The translations under genes were made by a program, and so were the position numbers. The notes under the pieces are model-generated. The model did no database searches and had not been told where the DNA came from. It saw only the letters and a list, made by a program, of their open reading frames with translations. From Actinomycetota bacterium (GTDB taxonomy: Bacteria; Actinomycetota; Acidimicrobiia; IMCC26256; PALSA-610), in contig SXJP01000014.1 in assembly GCA_005779395.1 (NCBI GenBank), forward strand, positions 1-64,000: DNA of 64,000 nt, read 5' to 3'. Within the stretch, counting starts at the first letter, position 1, and each line of letters opens with the position of its first letter. Positions 17,759-26,100 of the stretch are shown piece after piece.

Positions 17759-18704
17759 AGCGACGACGTTCTCCGCGCGACTTGCACTTCACGCACATAT
17801 CGGCTTCGGGCGCTACCTCTAGCCGCGCCACCGGTATGCGCTCGCTACATGCGGTGCAATAACCGTAAGTACCGTTGACCATCCGCTCGAGGGCTGCATC
17901 GATGGCGAATACTCGATCCGCGTTCGTAGCAGCAAGCGTGAGATCAATCTCGCGGGCGATGCTGATCGTGTCACCCTCGCCCGATTCTTCATCGAACTGC
18001 GTGTCGCCTAGCTCGCGATCTTTTACGAGGGAGTCGGCCTCTGCAGTTAGTTGCTCAGCGCGCACGACGCTGTGTTCGCGGTCTTCGCGCAGCAGTTCTT
18101 TCAGCTTTACGAGTGTGGCATCTGATACTGGCGGGCCCGTAAGTTTCTTGTGGCGCTCGGTAAGTACTTCGAGGACTCGATGTGGCGCCTGCACATAGTC
18201 GACCGGTGGCTTCGGCGGAACCTTGACTACCGGAGCCTTCTTGACCGGGGCTTTCGTAGCTACGACCTTCTTGGCCGGAGCCTTCTTAACCGGAGCTTTC
18301 GTCGCAACGACCTTCTTCGCTGGAGCCTTCTTGACCGGAGCTTTCGTCGCAACGACCTTCTTCGCCGGAGCCTTCTTAACCGAAGCCTTCTTAACCGGAG
18401 CCTTCGTCGCTACGACCTTCTTCGCCGGAGCCTTCTTAACCGGAGCCTTCTTAACCGGAGCCTTCTTAACCGGAGCCTTCTTAACCGGAGCCTTCGTCGC
18501 TACGACCTTCTTCGCCGGAGCCTTCTTAGCTAGTGCCGCCGCCTTCTTAGCTGGTGCCGCTGCCTTCTTCGGCGCTGCCTTCTTCGGCACAACCTTCTTC
18601 CCTACTACCTTCTTGGCCGGGGCCTTTTTCGATGCCGCGGCCTTCTTGACTGGCGTCGGCGATTTCTTGACGACGGCTTTACGCGCCGACGGCTTAGCTG
18701 CCAT
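17757..18704 (-). CDS. TraR/DksA-type C4 zinc-finger protein with a long Lys/Ala/Pro repeat tail
   Basis: The 315-residue protein has two parts. Residues 1 to about 165 are KKAPV, KKAPA and VATKAPV repeats resembling histone H1 or HU-tail sequences, which should bind DNA or RNA through charge. From about 170 a TraR/DksA domain follows: a helical region, then C-x2-C-x17-C-x2-C (CTAC ... CVKC). The DksA tip motif D-x2-D-x-A is not evident. DksA relatives act in the secondary channel of RNA polymerase; whether this one does is unknown. A good AAGGA site lies about 9 bp before the ATG. It heads the traR-lspA-rluD unit. The repeat tail is described separately. Confidence 0.85.
   Translation of the reverse strand: MAAKPSARKAVVKKSPTPVKKAAASKKAPAKKVVGKKVVPKKAAPKKAAAPAKKAAALAKKAPAKKVVATKAPVKKAPVKKAPVKKAPVKKAPAKKVVATKAPVKKASVKKAPAKKVVATKAPVKKAPAKKVVATKAPVKKAPAKKVVATKAPVKKAPVVKVPPKPPVDYVQAPHRVLEVLTERHKKLTGPPVSDATLVKLKELLREDREHSVVRAEQLTAEADSLVKDRELGDTQFDEESGEGDTISIAREIDLTLAATNADRVFAIDAALERMVNGTYGYCTACSERIPVARLEVAPEADMCVKCKSRGERRR
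18230..18540 (-). repeat. In-frame 15-bp and 45-bp tandem repeats in traR
   Basis: The 15-bp unit CCTTCTTAACCGGAG (plus strand; KKAPV on the gene strand) occurs four times perfectly in tandem at 18431-18490, and many near-copies flank it. A longer period that adds VATKAPV and KKAPAKKV units is visible across the whole block. All units keep the reading frame. Such near-identical repeats expand and contract by slippage, so the tail length probably varies between strains and could be misassembled from short reads. Confidence 0.85.
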
Positions 18705-18763
18705 GTCGGGGTCCTTCCAGCAATATTTAGCCAGGACAGGTTGTCGTGGCGCGAGAGCGGCGG

Positions 18764-18772
18764 ACTATACCA
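18764..18772 (-). promoter_or_regulatory. Candidate extended -10 promoter for traR-lspA-rluD
   Basis: On the minus strand TGGTATAGT is a TG-n extended -10 element (TATAGT). It lies about 60 bp before the traR ATG in the 131-bp gap after the L,D-transpeptidase gene. No good -35 is seen at 17 bp, which is tolerable for an extended -10 promoter. Transcription would start near 18757. Confidence 0.4.
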
Positions 18773-18835
18773 AGCGCCGTGACATCGCGGTGGATTACTC
18801 GGTTCGTTCGACAGATAGCGAGGATGGAATCCGAA

Positions 18836-20329
18836 TCAATAGGACCAAACAGGAGATCCGCGTGCCATCAGGTTGTTTTCCCAGATGAAGTCCATGGCGT
18901 CGAAGCTCAATCTCGAACAACCGTGCGACGCCGGATATGGCGGTATCGAGCCACTGCCATGAAATGCGACGCCACCACTGAAATACTTTGGTCTCCAGAG
19001 CTTTCCAAGGTGGCTAACCCTGATTCCGTCGATCTCTCGATAGATGCTGAAGTGGCCGAGCGGAGTGTGAGCTATGTACGTTCCACCTTCGAAAACGTAT
19101 GGCTCTTCTGTTCCTGTTGACGTCGCGAATACCCAAAGTGTCCTGCCGCCCCTGACGACAAAAATGATTTGTCGGGCCACGTCGAGTTCGATGAGATCCC
19201 CAGTCGTGCTACGCGGAACCGGGCGACGAGCGTCACCGAGGCGAGCACGATCGCGCATCGTATAGGTACCTGTTCGCGCCAACCTCTCATACTTTTGGAA
19301 CGCGAACAGGGCCTGTTCGGTCAGCGGCCCGAATTGGCCATCTACGGCCACCCAATATCCGAGCGAGCGCAATCTCCGTTGCATCGATTCGACCATCGAC
19401 CCAGATGAACCGCGCCCCAGGAGCACGTAGCTGTCTGGCCGGGGTTGCACTACAGCCCACCCTCCAGTACCTCCAACCGACATCGCGGTAAACGCGACTA
19501 ACTGACGAGTCGGCAACAGTGGGTAAGGGTCGCCGAGATTTGGCGCGCCTCCCTTGTTGAATATTCGACCGCCCTCCGCAGCAAGCCAGTAGCCATCGCC
19601 CGTTGCGGTACGCGCCATCGCAACAATTGGACTAGCTGCTTCACCCGGCGCAAGTGATCCGTGGAACGATGCGTCACCGAAGCCGTGAACTGTCCCCGAA
19701 GTCGTGGCCAACAAGTACCCGCCGCCGCTCAGGCTCGGCACAATCGCAATCACAAACCCTGTTAGTGCTGCACCGTAGAGCGAACCATACAAGGAGGCAT
19801 CGCCATAGCCGAAGACCTTGCCAGCGATGTTCACCATCCAATAGCCAGCTCCAGAAGGACTAGCCGCCATCGCGGTGATGACGCCAGCATCGGGGCTCGA
19901 TGTCGGGCTTCCGTGGCGCGTTGCGTCACCGAAGGGAAATATTCGGCCCTTCTTCGTGAACACCCAGTAGCCGTTACTTGTAGGGGTCGCGACGATTCCC
20001 TTGACCGGAGCGTTAAGAACCTTCGGGTCTACAGAACCAAGTTTCGGCGCGCTGCCGCGGGCATATACGCGACCCGACCCTGTGACTAACCAATACCCGG
20101 TGCCGTCTGCCAGTCCGGCAATTCCGACAAAGCGAGGCTTAGGAGCAGGGCTTAGCGAACCAGCGAAGGTTGCAGCTCCAAGGGCATACACCGTGTTGTC
20201 GCTCGTCGCTGCGGCCACTGCCGATGTGCTGACCACTAGCGATCCGACCGTTAGCGATGCCGCGATGAGTACTGCAAAAGCCATACATGGGACGCTCGAC
20301 GGCCGCGACTTGCTCTTGGTGTCGATCAT
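18836..20329 (-). CDS. Secreted L,D-transpeptidase with repeat domain and peptidoglycan-binding domain
   Basis: The 497-residue protein has a signal peptide (about residues 1-41, ending AVAAA). Residues 45-310 hold about six copies of a degenerate 40-residue repeat with GYWLV, GRVF and YGDA/FGDA cores, probably a beta-propeller. Next is a peptidoglycan-binding type 1 domain (MQRRLRSLGYWVAVDGQFGP), then the YkuD catalytic domain ending in HGSGSIPPYPASHGCSRLS with the active Cys. It would make 3-3 cross-links between DAP residues or anchor proteins to peptidoglycan outside the membrane. It is divergent from ileS. The repeat domain attached to YkuD is unusual outside this lineage. Confidence 0.87.
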   Translation of the reverse strand: MIDTKSKSRPSSVPCMAFAVLIAASLTVGSLVVSTSAVAAATSDNTVYALGAATFAGSLSPAPKPRFVGIAGLADGTGYWLVTGSGRVYARGSAPKLGSVDPKVLNAPVKGIVATPTSNGYWVFTKKGRIFPFGDATRHGSPTSSPDAGVITAMAASPSGAGYWMVNIAGKVFGYGDASLYGSLYGAALTGFVIAIVPSLSGGGYLLATTSGTVHGFGDASFHGSLAPGEAASPIVAMARTATGDGYWLAAEGGRIFNKGGAPNLGDPYPLLPTRQLVAFTAMSVGGTGGWAVVQPRPDSYVLLGRGSSGSMVESMQRRLRSLGYWVAVDGQFGPLTEQALFAFQKYERLARTGTYTMRDRARLGDARRPVPRSTTGDLIELDVARQIIFVVRGGRTLWVFATSTGTEEPYVFEGGTYIAHTPLGHFSIYREIDGIRVSHLGKLWRPKYFSGGVAFHGSGSIPPYPASHGCSRLSFDAMDFIWENNLMARGSPVWSY

Positions 20330-20477
20330 CTCTGCGTCGCTCCGTATCCGCTATACCGATATCTCTCGATGGGCGCCCGCCTTTCGAAAGGATATGTGAA
20401 CCTTGCGCGCGCACCGGACACTTCCATCAGCTATTGGGGCGGAGCAGGATCGCCTCACGCCGGTAGGATCGCTCGCC

Positions 20478-23400
20478 ATGTTCACACCGGTAGCTCAAAA
20501 TCTTGACCTCGTAGCTATCGAACGTCATGTCACTCGATGTTGGGCAGACGAGGACACCTTTCACGAGAGCCTCAGACGCCGGACCGGGGCTAAGGAATGG
20601 GTCTTCTATGAGGGCCCCCCTACGGCTAATGGCCAACCCGGAATACACCACATTTGGGCCCGCATCTTCAAGGACATTTACCCTCGCTTTCAGACAATGC
20701 GTGGCCACAAAGTCTCCCGAAAGGGCGGTTGGGACTGTCACGGTCTCCCGGTCGAGGTGCAGGTCGAGCGCGAGCTGGGGTTCTCAGGGAAACAGCAGAT
20801 CATCGACTACGGAATCGAGGCGTTCAACTCGCGCTGTCGTGAATCGGTTGTACGTCATGTCGAAGATTGGCAAGCACTAACGAGTCGTATCGGCATGTGG
20901 CTAGATACCGCGGATGCCTACTGGACTTTGTCGAACAACTTTGTCGAGAGCACCTGGTGGCAGTTCCAGCAGATGTGGAACAAGGGCTACATCTATGAGG
21001 GCTACAAAGTCATCCCATACTGCGGGCGCTGCGGCACGGCGCTGTCGAGCCACGAACTAGCACAACCAGGCGCATACCAAGATGTCACAGAAGCATCGGT
21101 ATACGTCCGCTTTCCGTTGCGCGACACAGAAGCTGACCTTGTGGTTTGGACCACTACTCCATGGACCTTGCCTGGCAACGTCGCTGCCGCGATTGGACCC
21201 GATATTGCCTACGTAAGAGTCAAAGACCCAGACGGTGGGCGCGACCTGATTCTCGCTGAGTCGCGTGTCGAAGCCGTGATTGGCGATGGCGCTCAGATAG
21301 TAGGGCCAGTCAACGTCGCTGAACTTGTTGGTAAGCAGTACGTCAGACCGCTTGACTATCTACCGATCGAAGAAAATGCGAGTGTCGTACTTGTTGCCGA
21401 CTACGTGACGGCCGACGACGGCACGGGCATCGTCCATCTCGCTCCAGCATTCGGCGAGATCGACAGGGAAGTCACGGACCCCGCAGGACTCGCGGTACTA
21501 AATCCAGTAAACGAACACGCGCACTTCGAAGCACCTATGCCTCAGAACCTTTGCGGGCGGTTCGTGAAACAAACGGACGCAGACCTAATCGCCGAACTCG
21601 GCACTCGTGGCGTCCTAGTCAAAGTCGAGAACTACACGCACTCATACCCGCATTGTTGGCGTTGCAATACCCCGCTCATTTATTGGGCGAAGCCAACCTG
21701 GTTCGCGCGCACATCTTCCATCCGCGACCAACTCATCGCAAACAATGAAACAGTCAACTGGCATCCCGAAACCATCAAACATGGCAGGTTCGGAAACTGG
21801 CTCGAGGGCAACATCGACTGGGCGCTTTCTCGTGATCGATTCTGGGGTACGCCGATTCCGGTTTGGCGTTGCGCTAAGGGCCATGACACTTGTGTTGGTT
21901 CTCTCGCCGAACTAGGCGCACTCTCGGACTCTCACGTCGATGGACTCGACCCCCATCGGCCATATGTGGACGACATCACAATGGCATGCCAACAGTGTGG
22001 TGAGCGCGCACGCCGTGTCGAATCGGTATTGGACGCATGGTTCGACTCTGGGGCGATGCCTGCATCACAGTTCCATTTTCCATTCGAAAACCAGGAACTT
22101 TTCGAGCAACGCTTCCCTGCCGATTTCATTTGCGAAGCCATCGACCAGACTCGCGGCTGGTTTTATTCATTGCTCGCCGTCAACACGATGGTGTTTGGCA
22201 AAGCGCCTTACCGAAATGTGGTTTGTCTCGCTCACATCGTCGACAAAGACGGTGCCAAGATGTCAAAATCTAAGGGCAACGTCATCGATCCTTGGACGGT
22301 CCTCGACACACGCGGAGCAGATGCTCTCCGCTGGAACATGTTCAGCGCAGGTTCTCCGTGGACACCGAAACGAATGTTCGTCGAAGCTGTCGATGACTCG
22401 ACAAATCGATTTCTCCGCACACTCTGGAACACCTACTCGTTCTTCGTGACGTACGCGAACCTAGGTGGCTGGGTTCCAGGTTCCACAGCTATTCCGACTC
22501 ATGTGCTCGACAAGTGGATGCTTTCACGATTGCATTCCACAATCATTTCTGTGACCAACTCCCTTGAGCAATTCGACGCGCTGAGCGGAGCGAAGGAACT
22601 CGACGGACTGCTCGACGATCTCTCTAACTGGTATGTCAGGCGTTCGCGCCCGCGTTTCTGGAAGAGCAGCGATAGCTCGGCCCACGCAACTCTCCACGAA
22701 TGCCTCACCACAATCGCCCAACTGCTAGCACCGTATTGCCCGTTCTTCGCAGATGAACTCTGGCGCAATCTGTGTGGCGGCTCTGAGAGCATTCACCTGA
22801 CCGATTGGCCAGAAGCAAATCTGATTGCGATCGACACCAACCTAGAAGCGGAAATGGAAGCCGCACGCGAGATCACGTCCTTGGGTCGCTCGGCGCGTAC
22901 CGAAGCGAAGACCGGTGTGCGCCAACCACTCCGAACGGCCTTCGTGCTGCTCGACTCAGCAATTGTCATGCGGCCCGAAGTTGTCGCCGAGATCGCTACC
23001 GAGCTCAACGTTAAGCACCTCGATGTCGTCACTTCGCTCGAAGGCTTGCTCGACTACACCGTCGTACCTAATTTCCGAACCTTGGGCCCTCGTCTCGGAG
23101 CCGACATGCCGCGAGTGAAACAACTCCTTGCCGAACTCGAAGGTAACCATGTCCGCAAAGAGCTTGAAATCAATGGTCGTTTGCTGCTCGACATCGACGG
23201 GCGCTCAATCGAGCTGACAAGCGAGGACCTCGCAGTCCGCGCCAAACAACATGAATCGCTTTCCCTAGCTCAGAATGGTGGATTCGCCGTAGCTCTTGAT
23301 CTCACGCTCGACGATGACCTTAGATCTGAAGGATACGCGCGTGAACTTGTGCGAGCGATCAACGATGCGCGCAAGGCGCGGGGCTACGCGATTGCGGATC

Positions 23401-23579
23401 GTGTCCGCGTGACGGTCTCAACTAGCGGGGCGGTACTAGATGCAGTAGTTGCAAACAGCGATTGGATCGCTGCGGAGGTACTAGCGACCGAGTTGAGCAC
23501 AACCGACGTCCAAGCCAACGACGACACGGATGCGAACGTAGGCGGCGTACCGGTCTGGATCGAACTCGCTAATTCTTGA
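20478..23579 (+). CDS. ileS: Isoleucyl-tRNA synthetase
   Basis: The protein (1033 residues from ATG 20478) is a class I synthetase. The HIGH-equivalent region is ANGQPGIHHIWARIFKD, the editing domain holds VVWTTTPWTLPGNVAAAIG, and the KMSKS loop is AKMSKSKGNVIDP; the C-terminal region is the long helical type. The length, the HHIW variant and the NYTHSYPHCWRCNTPLIYWA segment suggest the eukaryote-like IleRS2 class. An in-frame extension to 20403 lacks homology-like sequence. TAGGAT at 20464-20469 is either a weak Shine-Dalgarno site or the -10 of a nearly leaderless transcript. No T-box antiterminator sequence is present upstream. It is convergent with divIVA, unlike the usual divIVA-ileS order. 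Confidence 0.95.
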   Translation: MFTPVAQNLDLVAIERHVTRCWADEDTFHESLRRRTGAKEWVFYEGPPTANGQPGIHHIWARIFKDIYPRFQTMRGHKVSRKGGWDCHGLPVEVQVERELGFSGKQQIIDYGIEAFNSRCRESVVRHVEDWQALTSRIGMWLDTADAYWTLSNNFVESTWWQFQQMWNKGYIYEGYKVIPYCGRCGTALSSHELAQPGAYQDVTEASVYVRFPLRDTEADLVVWTTTPWTLPGNVAAAIGPDIAYVRVKDPDGGRDLILAESRVEAVIGDGAQIVGPVNVAELVGKQYVRPLDYLPIEENASVVLVADYVTADDGTGIVHLAPAFGEIDREVTDPAGLAVLNPVNEHAHFEAPMPQNLCGRFVKQTDADLIAELGTRGVLVKVENYTHSYPHCWRCNTPLIYWAKPTWFARTSSIRDQLIANNETVNWHPETIKHGRFGNWLEGNIDWALSRDRFWGTPIPVWRCAKGHDTCVGSLAELGALSDSHVDGLDPHRPYVDDITMACQQCGERARRVESVLDAWFDSGAMPASQFHFPFENQELFEQRFPADFICEAIDQTRGWFYSLLAVNTMVFGKAPYRNVVCLAHIVDKDGAKMSKSKGNVIDPWTVLDTRGADALRWNMFSAGSPWTPKRMFVEAVDDSTNRFLRTLWNTYSFFVTYANLGGWVPGSTAIPTHVLDKWMLSRLHSTIISVTNSLEQFDALSGAKELDGLLDDLSNWYVRRSRPRFWKSSDSSAHATLHECLTTIAQLLAPYCPFFADELWRNLCGGSESIHLTDWPEANLIAIDTNLEAEMEAAREITSLGRSARTEAKTGVRQPLRTAFVLLDSAIVMRPEVVAEIATELNVKHLDVVTSLEGLLDYTVVPNFRTLGPRLGADMPRVKQLLAELEGNHVRKELEINGRLLLDIDGRSIELTSEDLAVRAKQHESLSLAQNGGFAVALDLTLDDDLRSEGYARELVRAINDARKARGYAIADRVRVTVSTSGAVLDAVVANSDWIAAEVLATELSTTDVQANDDTDANVGGVPVWIELANS

Positions 23580-23589
23580 GAGTACGGCG

Positions 23590-24444
23590 TTAGCGACGGC
23601 GGCGAAATAAATCGCGAATACCAGAGTCGGATTCCTGGACTTCGAACAATTGCTCTTCACCCGCCGATAGCGGTGCGTCTTCGTTCGTTGCCTCGCGAAG
23701 AGAGGCGAAAAAATCGTCGCTGTCGTCGGGAGGCGCTTGCAATGCCGAAAAATCATCGTGTTGCTCTGTAGCTTCGACACCCGGTTCGACAGCGAGATCG
23801 ATCATCGGGTCTTGTTGCACGGCATCTAGAGGTAACGCAACAACAGGGCTCAACGGTTCTGACTTGGAACCAGATGGAGTTTCCGAAGTGTCCTGCGGGC
23901 TGACGCCAACGTGGGTTGAAGACGATGCCAACTCTTCTGCTGCGGCCAATTCTTCGCGCAGAGACTCTACGAGTTTGTTGCGATAAGCAGCCTCGAATCG
24001 AGCGAGGTCATTAATCTCCTTCTCGAGCGACGAACGACGCTCTGTGAGAGACGTGAGCTCCGACTCGAGTGACCTGCGTTCGGCTTCGACGATTCGGTGA
24101 CCTTCGGCCTCCGCTTTGGCGAGCAGAACGCGGCTTTGGTCGTTGGCTCCTGCGATTATTTCGCTGGCCTCCGCTCTTGCTAAAGCTACGGCTTCGTCGG
24201 CTACCCGTTGCGCAAGACTTAGAGTGCGCGCAGCGGAATCGGAATCCGCATCGGGCTGTTTCCCGATGGCCACGGAGGGATCGCTGGGTTGCGCTCCGGC
24301 TACTGCTAGTTGCCTTATCCGGGCTTCGAGTGACTCGATTGTTACCGCAGCACGATCTAGAAGGTCGTTGACTTCCTCTTTGTTGTACCCACGGAACGAG
24401 TCGGAAATCTCGGTATCGCGAAGCTCTCGTGCGCTGACATCCAT
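23590..24444 (-). CDS. divIVA: DivIVA/Wag31-like polar growth and division protein
   Basis: The 284-residue protein opens with a DivIVA-like membrane-binding segment (ISDSFRGYNKEEVNDLLDRAAVTIESLEARI). A long coiled coil follows at about residues 75-165, rich in Ala, Glu and Arg. The C-terminal part is acidic and low-complexity and ends in DLFRRRR. DivIVA proteins sense negative curvature and recruit wall-synthesis or division enzymes at poles and septa. It is the last gene of the dcw cluster, 74 bp after yggT, and converges with ileS. Confidence 0.88.
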   Translation of the reverse strand: MDVSARELRDTEISDSFRGYNKEEVNDLLDRAAVTIESLEARIRQLAVAGAQPSDPSVAIGKQPDADSDSAARTLSLAQRVADEAVALARAEASEIIAGANDQSRVLLAKAEAEGHRIVEAERRSLESELTSLTERRSSLEKEINDLARFEAAYRNKLVESLREELAAAEELASSSTHVGVSPQDTSETPSGSKSEPLSPVVALPLDAVQQDPMIDLAVEPGVEATEQHDDFSALQAPPDDSDDFFASLREATNEDAPLSAGEEQLFEVQESDSGIRDLFRRRR

Positions 24445-24518
24445 TCCCCAACTGTAATTGGGATTGCTAGCACCACTATGGATTCGGCTCAGAACAGCCT
24501 GCTATTCCACCGGGTCGG

Positions 24519-24767
24519 CTAAACGGCATCGCAAATCGGCTGAACAATTAGTGCGAGGACGAACATGACAACTAGGTACGAGAGGTCGATCGGTCCTGCC
24601 TGCGGCATGAACCTGCGAACCGGAGCGAGCACCGGTTCGGTTACGTCAACTACTGCTCGCTGCAGGGCGACAAGAATCGAGTTGTGCGGCGCAGGAAACC
24701 AAGACATCACTGCTCTAATGCTCATCGTCGCCAAGTACGCGAGCAGGAATGCACACAGAATCTCCAT
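24519..24767 (-). CDS. YggT family membrane protein
   Basis: The 82-residue protein has two hydrophobic helices (about 3-24 and 58-80) joined by a loop with SWFPAPHNSILVALQRAVVDVTEPVLAPVRRFMP, the YggT signature including the conserved PVLAPVRR. YggT/YlmG proteins are linked to membrane or nucleoid organisation and sit beside sepF in many bacteria. It starts 13 bp after the sepF stop, so the pair is co-transcribed. Confidence 0.88.
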   Translation of the reverse strand: MEILCAFLLAYLATMSIRAVMSWFPAPHNSILVALQRAVVDVTEPVLAPVRRFMPQAGPIDLSYLVVMFVLALIVQPICDAV

Positions 24768-24780
24768 GGTGCGACGTCAG

Positions 24781-25359
24781 TCAGAACCGGCGGTCATGAC
24801 CAGCATTGGTAAGGCGCTGAACCTCGTCTGCCGAAACTTCAACATTTGCTGGCATTAAGAGGAACACGTGGTCGGCGACCTTCGACATCGTTCCACTCAG
24901 CGCATAACACAACCCGCTCGCAAAGTCGATCAAGCGACGCTGTAACTCGCGATCGTCGGCTCGCAAATTCATTATCACTGGCTGGCCCGCCTTGACTCGA
25001 TCACCGATGTCTTGCGCGTCATCAAAAGAGCGTGGGTCGCATGTGTGGACGCTAGGCGCGACTTGAGCAACTGCCCTCACGGCCGGGATAGCAACGATAG
25101 GCGAACGCGTTACGGGACGCGAAACAGTAGACCCACCGCCCGACTCTGACGACACCGCCTCTGGACGAACCGGGTTCCGCGTCACCGTTATCCCGCCAGG
25201 GCGGTCGACTCGGGTTTTGACGGTACGGGCTGGACGCGGGTCTTCGATACTCGCGTCGTAGGAATATTCGTCATCGTCGTAGCCGCCATCGAGGTCGTAA
25301 TCCCCTGCTTCGTCATCGACGAGACCTAAGAACTCTCCGAACTTTCGGAATACCGACAT
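24781..25359 (-). CDS. sepF: Cell division protein SepF
   Basis: The 192-residue protein has an N-terminal amphipathic helix (MSVFRKFGEFLGL) that would bind the membrane, an acidic and Pro-rich linker (about 15-100), and the DUF552 domain (VHTCDPRSFDDAQDIGDRVKAGQPVIMNLRADD through FLLMPANVEVS). SepF tethers FtsZ filaments to the membrane and, with no ftsA in the cluster, is the probable main Z-ring anchor. It lies between yggS and yggT, the standard actinobacterial order. Confidence 0.95.
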   Translation of the reverse strand: MSVFRKFGEFLGLVDDEAGDYDLDGGYDDDEYSYDASIEDPRPARTVKTRVDRPGGITVTRNPVRPEAVSSESGGGSTVSRPVTRSPIVAIPAVRAVAQVAPSVHTCDPRSFDDAQDIGDRVKAGQPVIMNLRADDRELQRRLIDFASGLCYALSGTMSKVADHVFLLMPANVEVSADEVQRLTNAGHDRRF

Positions 25360-25420
25360 ATGACTGCCTCCTGGATTCTGAGACTAACCGCACGGCTGGG
25401 TAGTCGCGTGCTTTGCGCCT

Positions 25421-26074
25421 TCAAGAAAAAATACTGCTGCCGACTCTGACCATCGTTGCACCGCACTCGATCGCTATCTCGAAGTCGTCGGACATCCCGA
25501 TTGAACATTCCGGCAACGAAAGTCGCTTAGCGAGAGCGGCCACCGTAGAGAAACATTCGCGCGGATCTTCGGCTAACGGAGCGATGGCCATCAGACCGCA
25601 TACATCTAGGCCTTGCGTCCGAGCCTCTTCGATGACCGCTGGCACATGCCCAATGGCAGCCCCACCCCGGTTCGGGTCTCCGCTGGTATCCACCTGGACA
25701 AGGATTCGGGCACCTGGCGCGTGCCTAGCTATGGCATTTATGAGCGCAAGGCGATCGACGCTCTGCCAAAGACTCACGTATTGGGCTATGTGACTCACTT
25801 TGTTGGTCTGACACTGTCCAATCATGTGCCATCTGATCGCTGACGGAATCACTGTCGATGTCTGACTTGCCTTGTCAGCCAACTCGGATGCGCGATTTTC
25901 TCCAAGATCTGTAACGCCGACTGCCACAACATCGGCCAATTCGTCGAGCGACCGCTTTTTCGTCACGGCGACTAGTTGGATTTCTGCGGGTTCTCGTCCG
26001 ACTCGCCTTGCAGCAGAACTGATTCGCTCTTGAACCTTGGCTACATTCGCCGCGATTTGTTCGGTGCTATTCAC
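25421..26074 (-). CDS. YggS/PLPBP family pyridoxal-phosphate-binding protein
   Basis: The 217-residue protein is a single-domain alanine-racemase-fold PLP protein: LVAVTKKRSLDEL contains the PLP Lys, followed by DLGENRASEL, WHMIGQCQTNKV, and the phosphate-binding end SIGMSDDFEIAIECGATMVRVGSSIF. These proteins buffer PLP and affect amino-acid pools, with no known catalytic reaction. IGQCQTNK replaces the commoner IGxLQxNK. It follows ftsZ by 26 bp. The laccase-domain gene (ylmD/pgeF) that often lies between ftsZ and yggS is absent here. Confidence 0.93.
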   Translation of the reverse strand: MNSTEQIAANVAKVQERISSAARRVGREPAEIQLVAVTKKRSLDELADVVAVGVTDLGENRASELADKASQTSTVIPSAIRWHMIGQCQTNKVSHIAQYVSLWQSVDRLALINAIARHAPGARILVQVDTSGDPNRGGAAIGHVPAVIEEARTQGLDVCGLMAIAPLAEDPRECFSTVAALAKRLSLPECSIGMSDDFEIAIECGATMVRVGSSIFS

Positions 26075-26100
26075 ATCGATTCGATGACCAGAGTCGTTGG

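Noticed and set aside
18230..18540. CRISPR-like array
   Set aside because: The repeats are contiguous, in frame, code for KKAPV units and have no spacers of unique sequence.
18223..18888. Plus-strand repetitive open frame (FAGAFLTGAF-type) opposite traR
   Set aside because: It is only the complement of the KKAPV repeats; the minus-strand frame has a good start site and a conserved zinc-finger domain.
20330..20477. T-box riboswitch upstream of ileS
   Set aside because: Actinobacterial ileS often has one, but no TGGNACCGCG-like antiterminator sequence or specifier stem is visible in the 148-bp gap.
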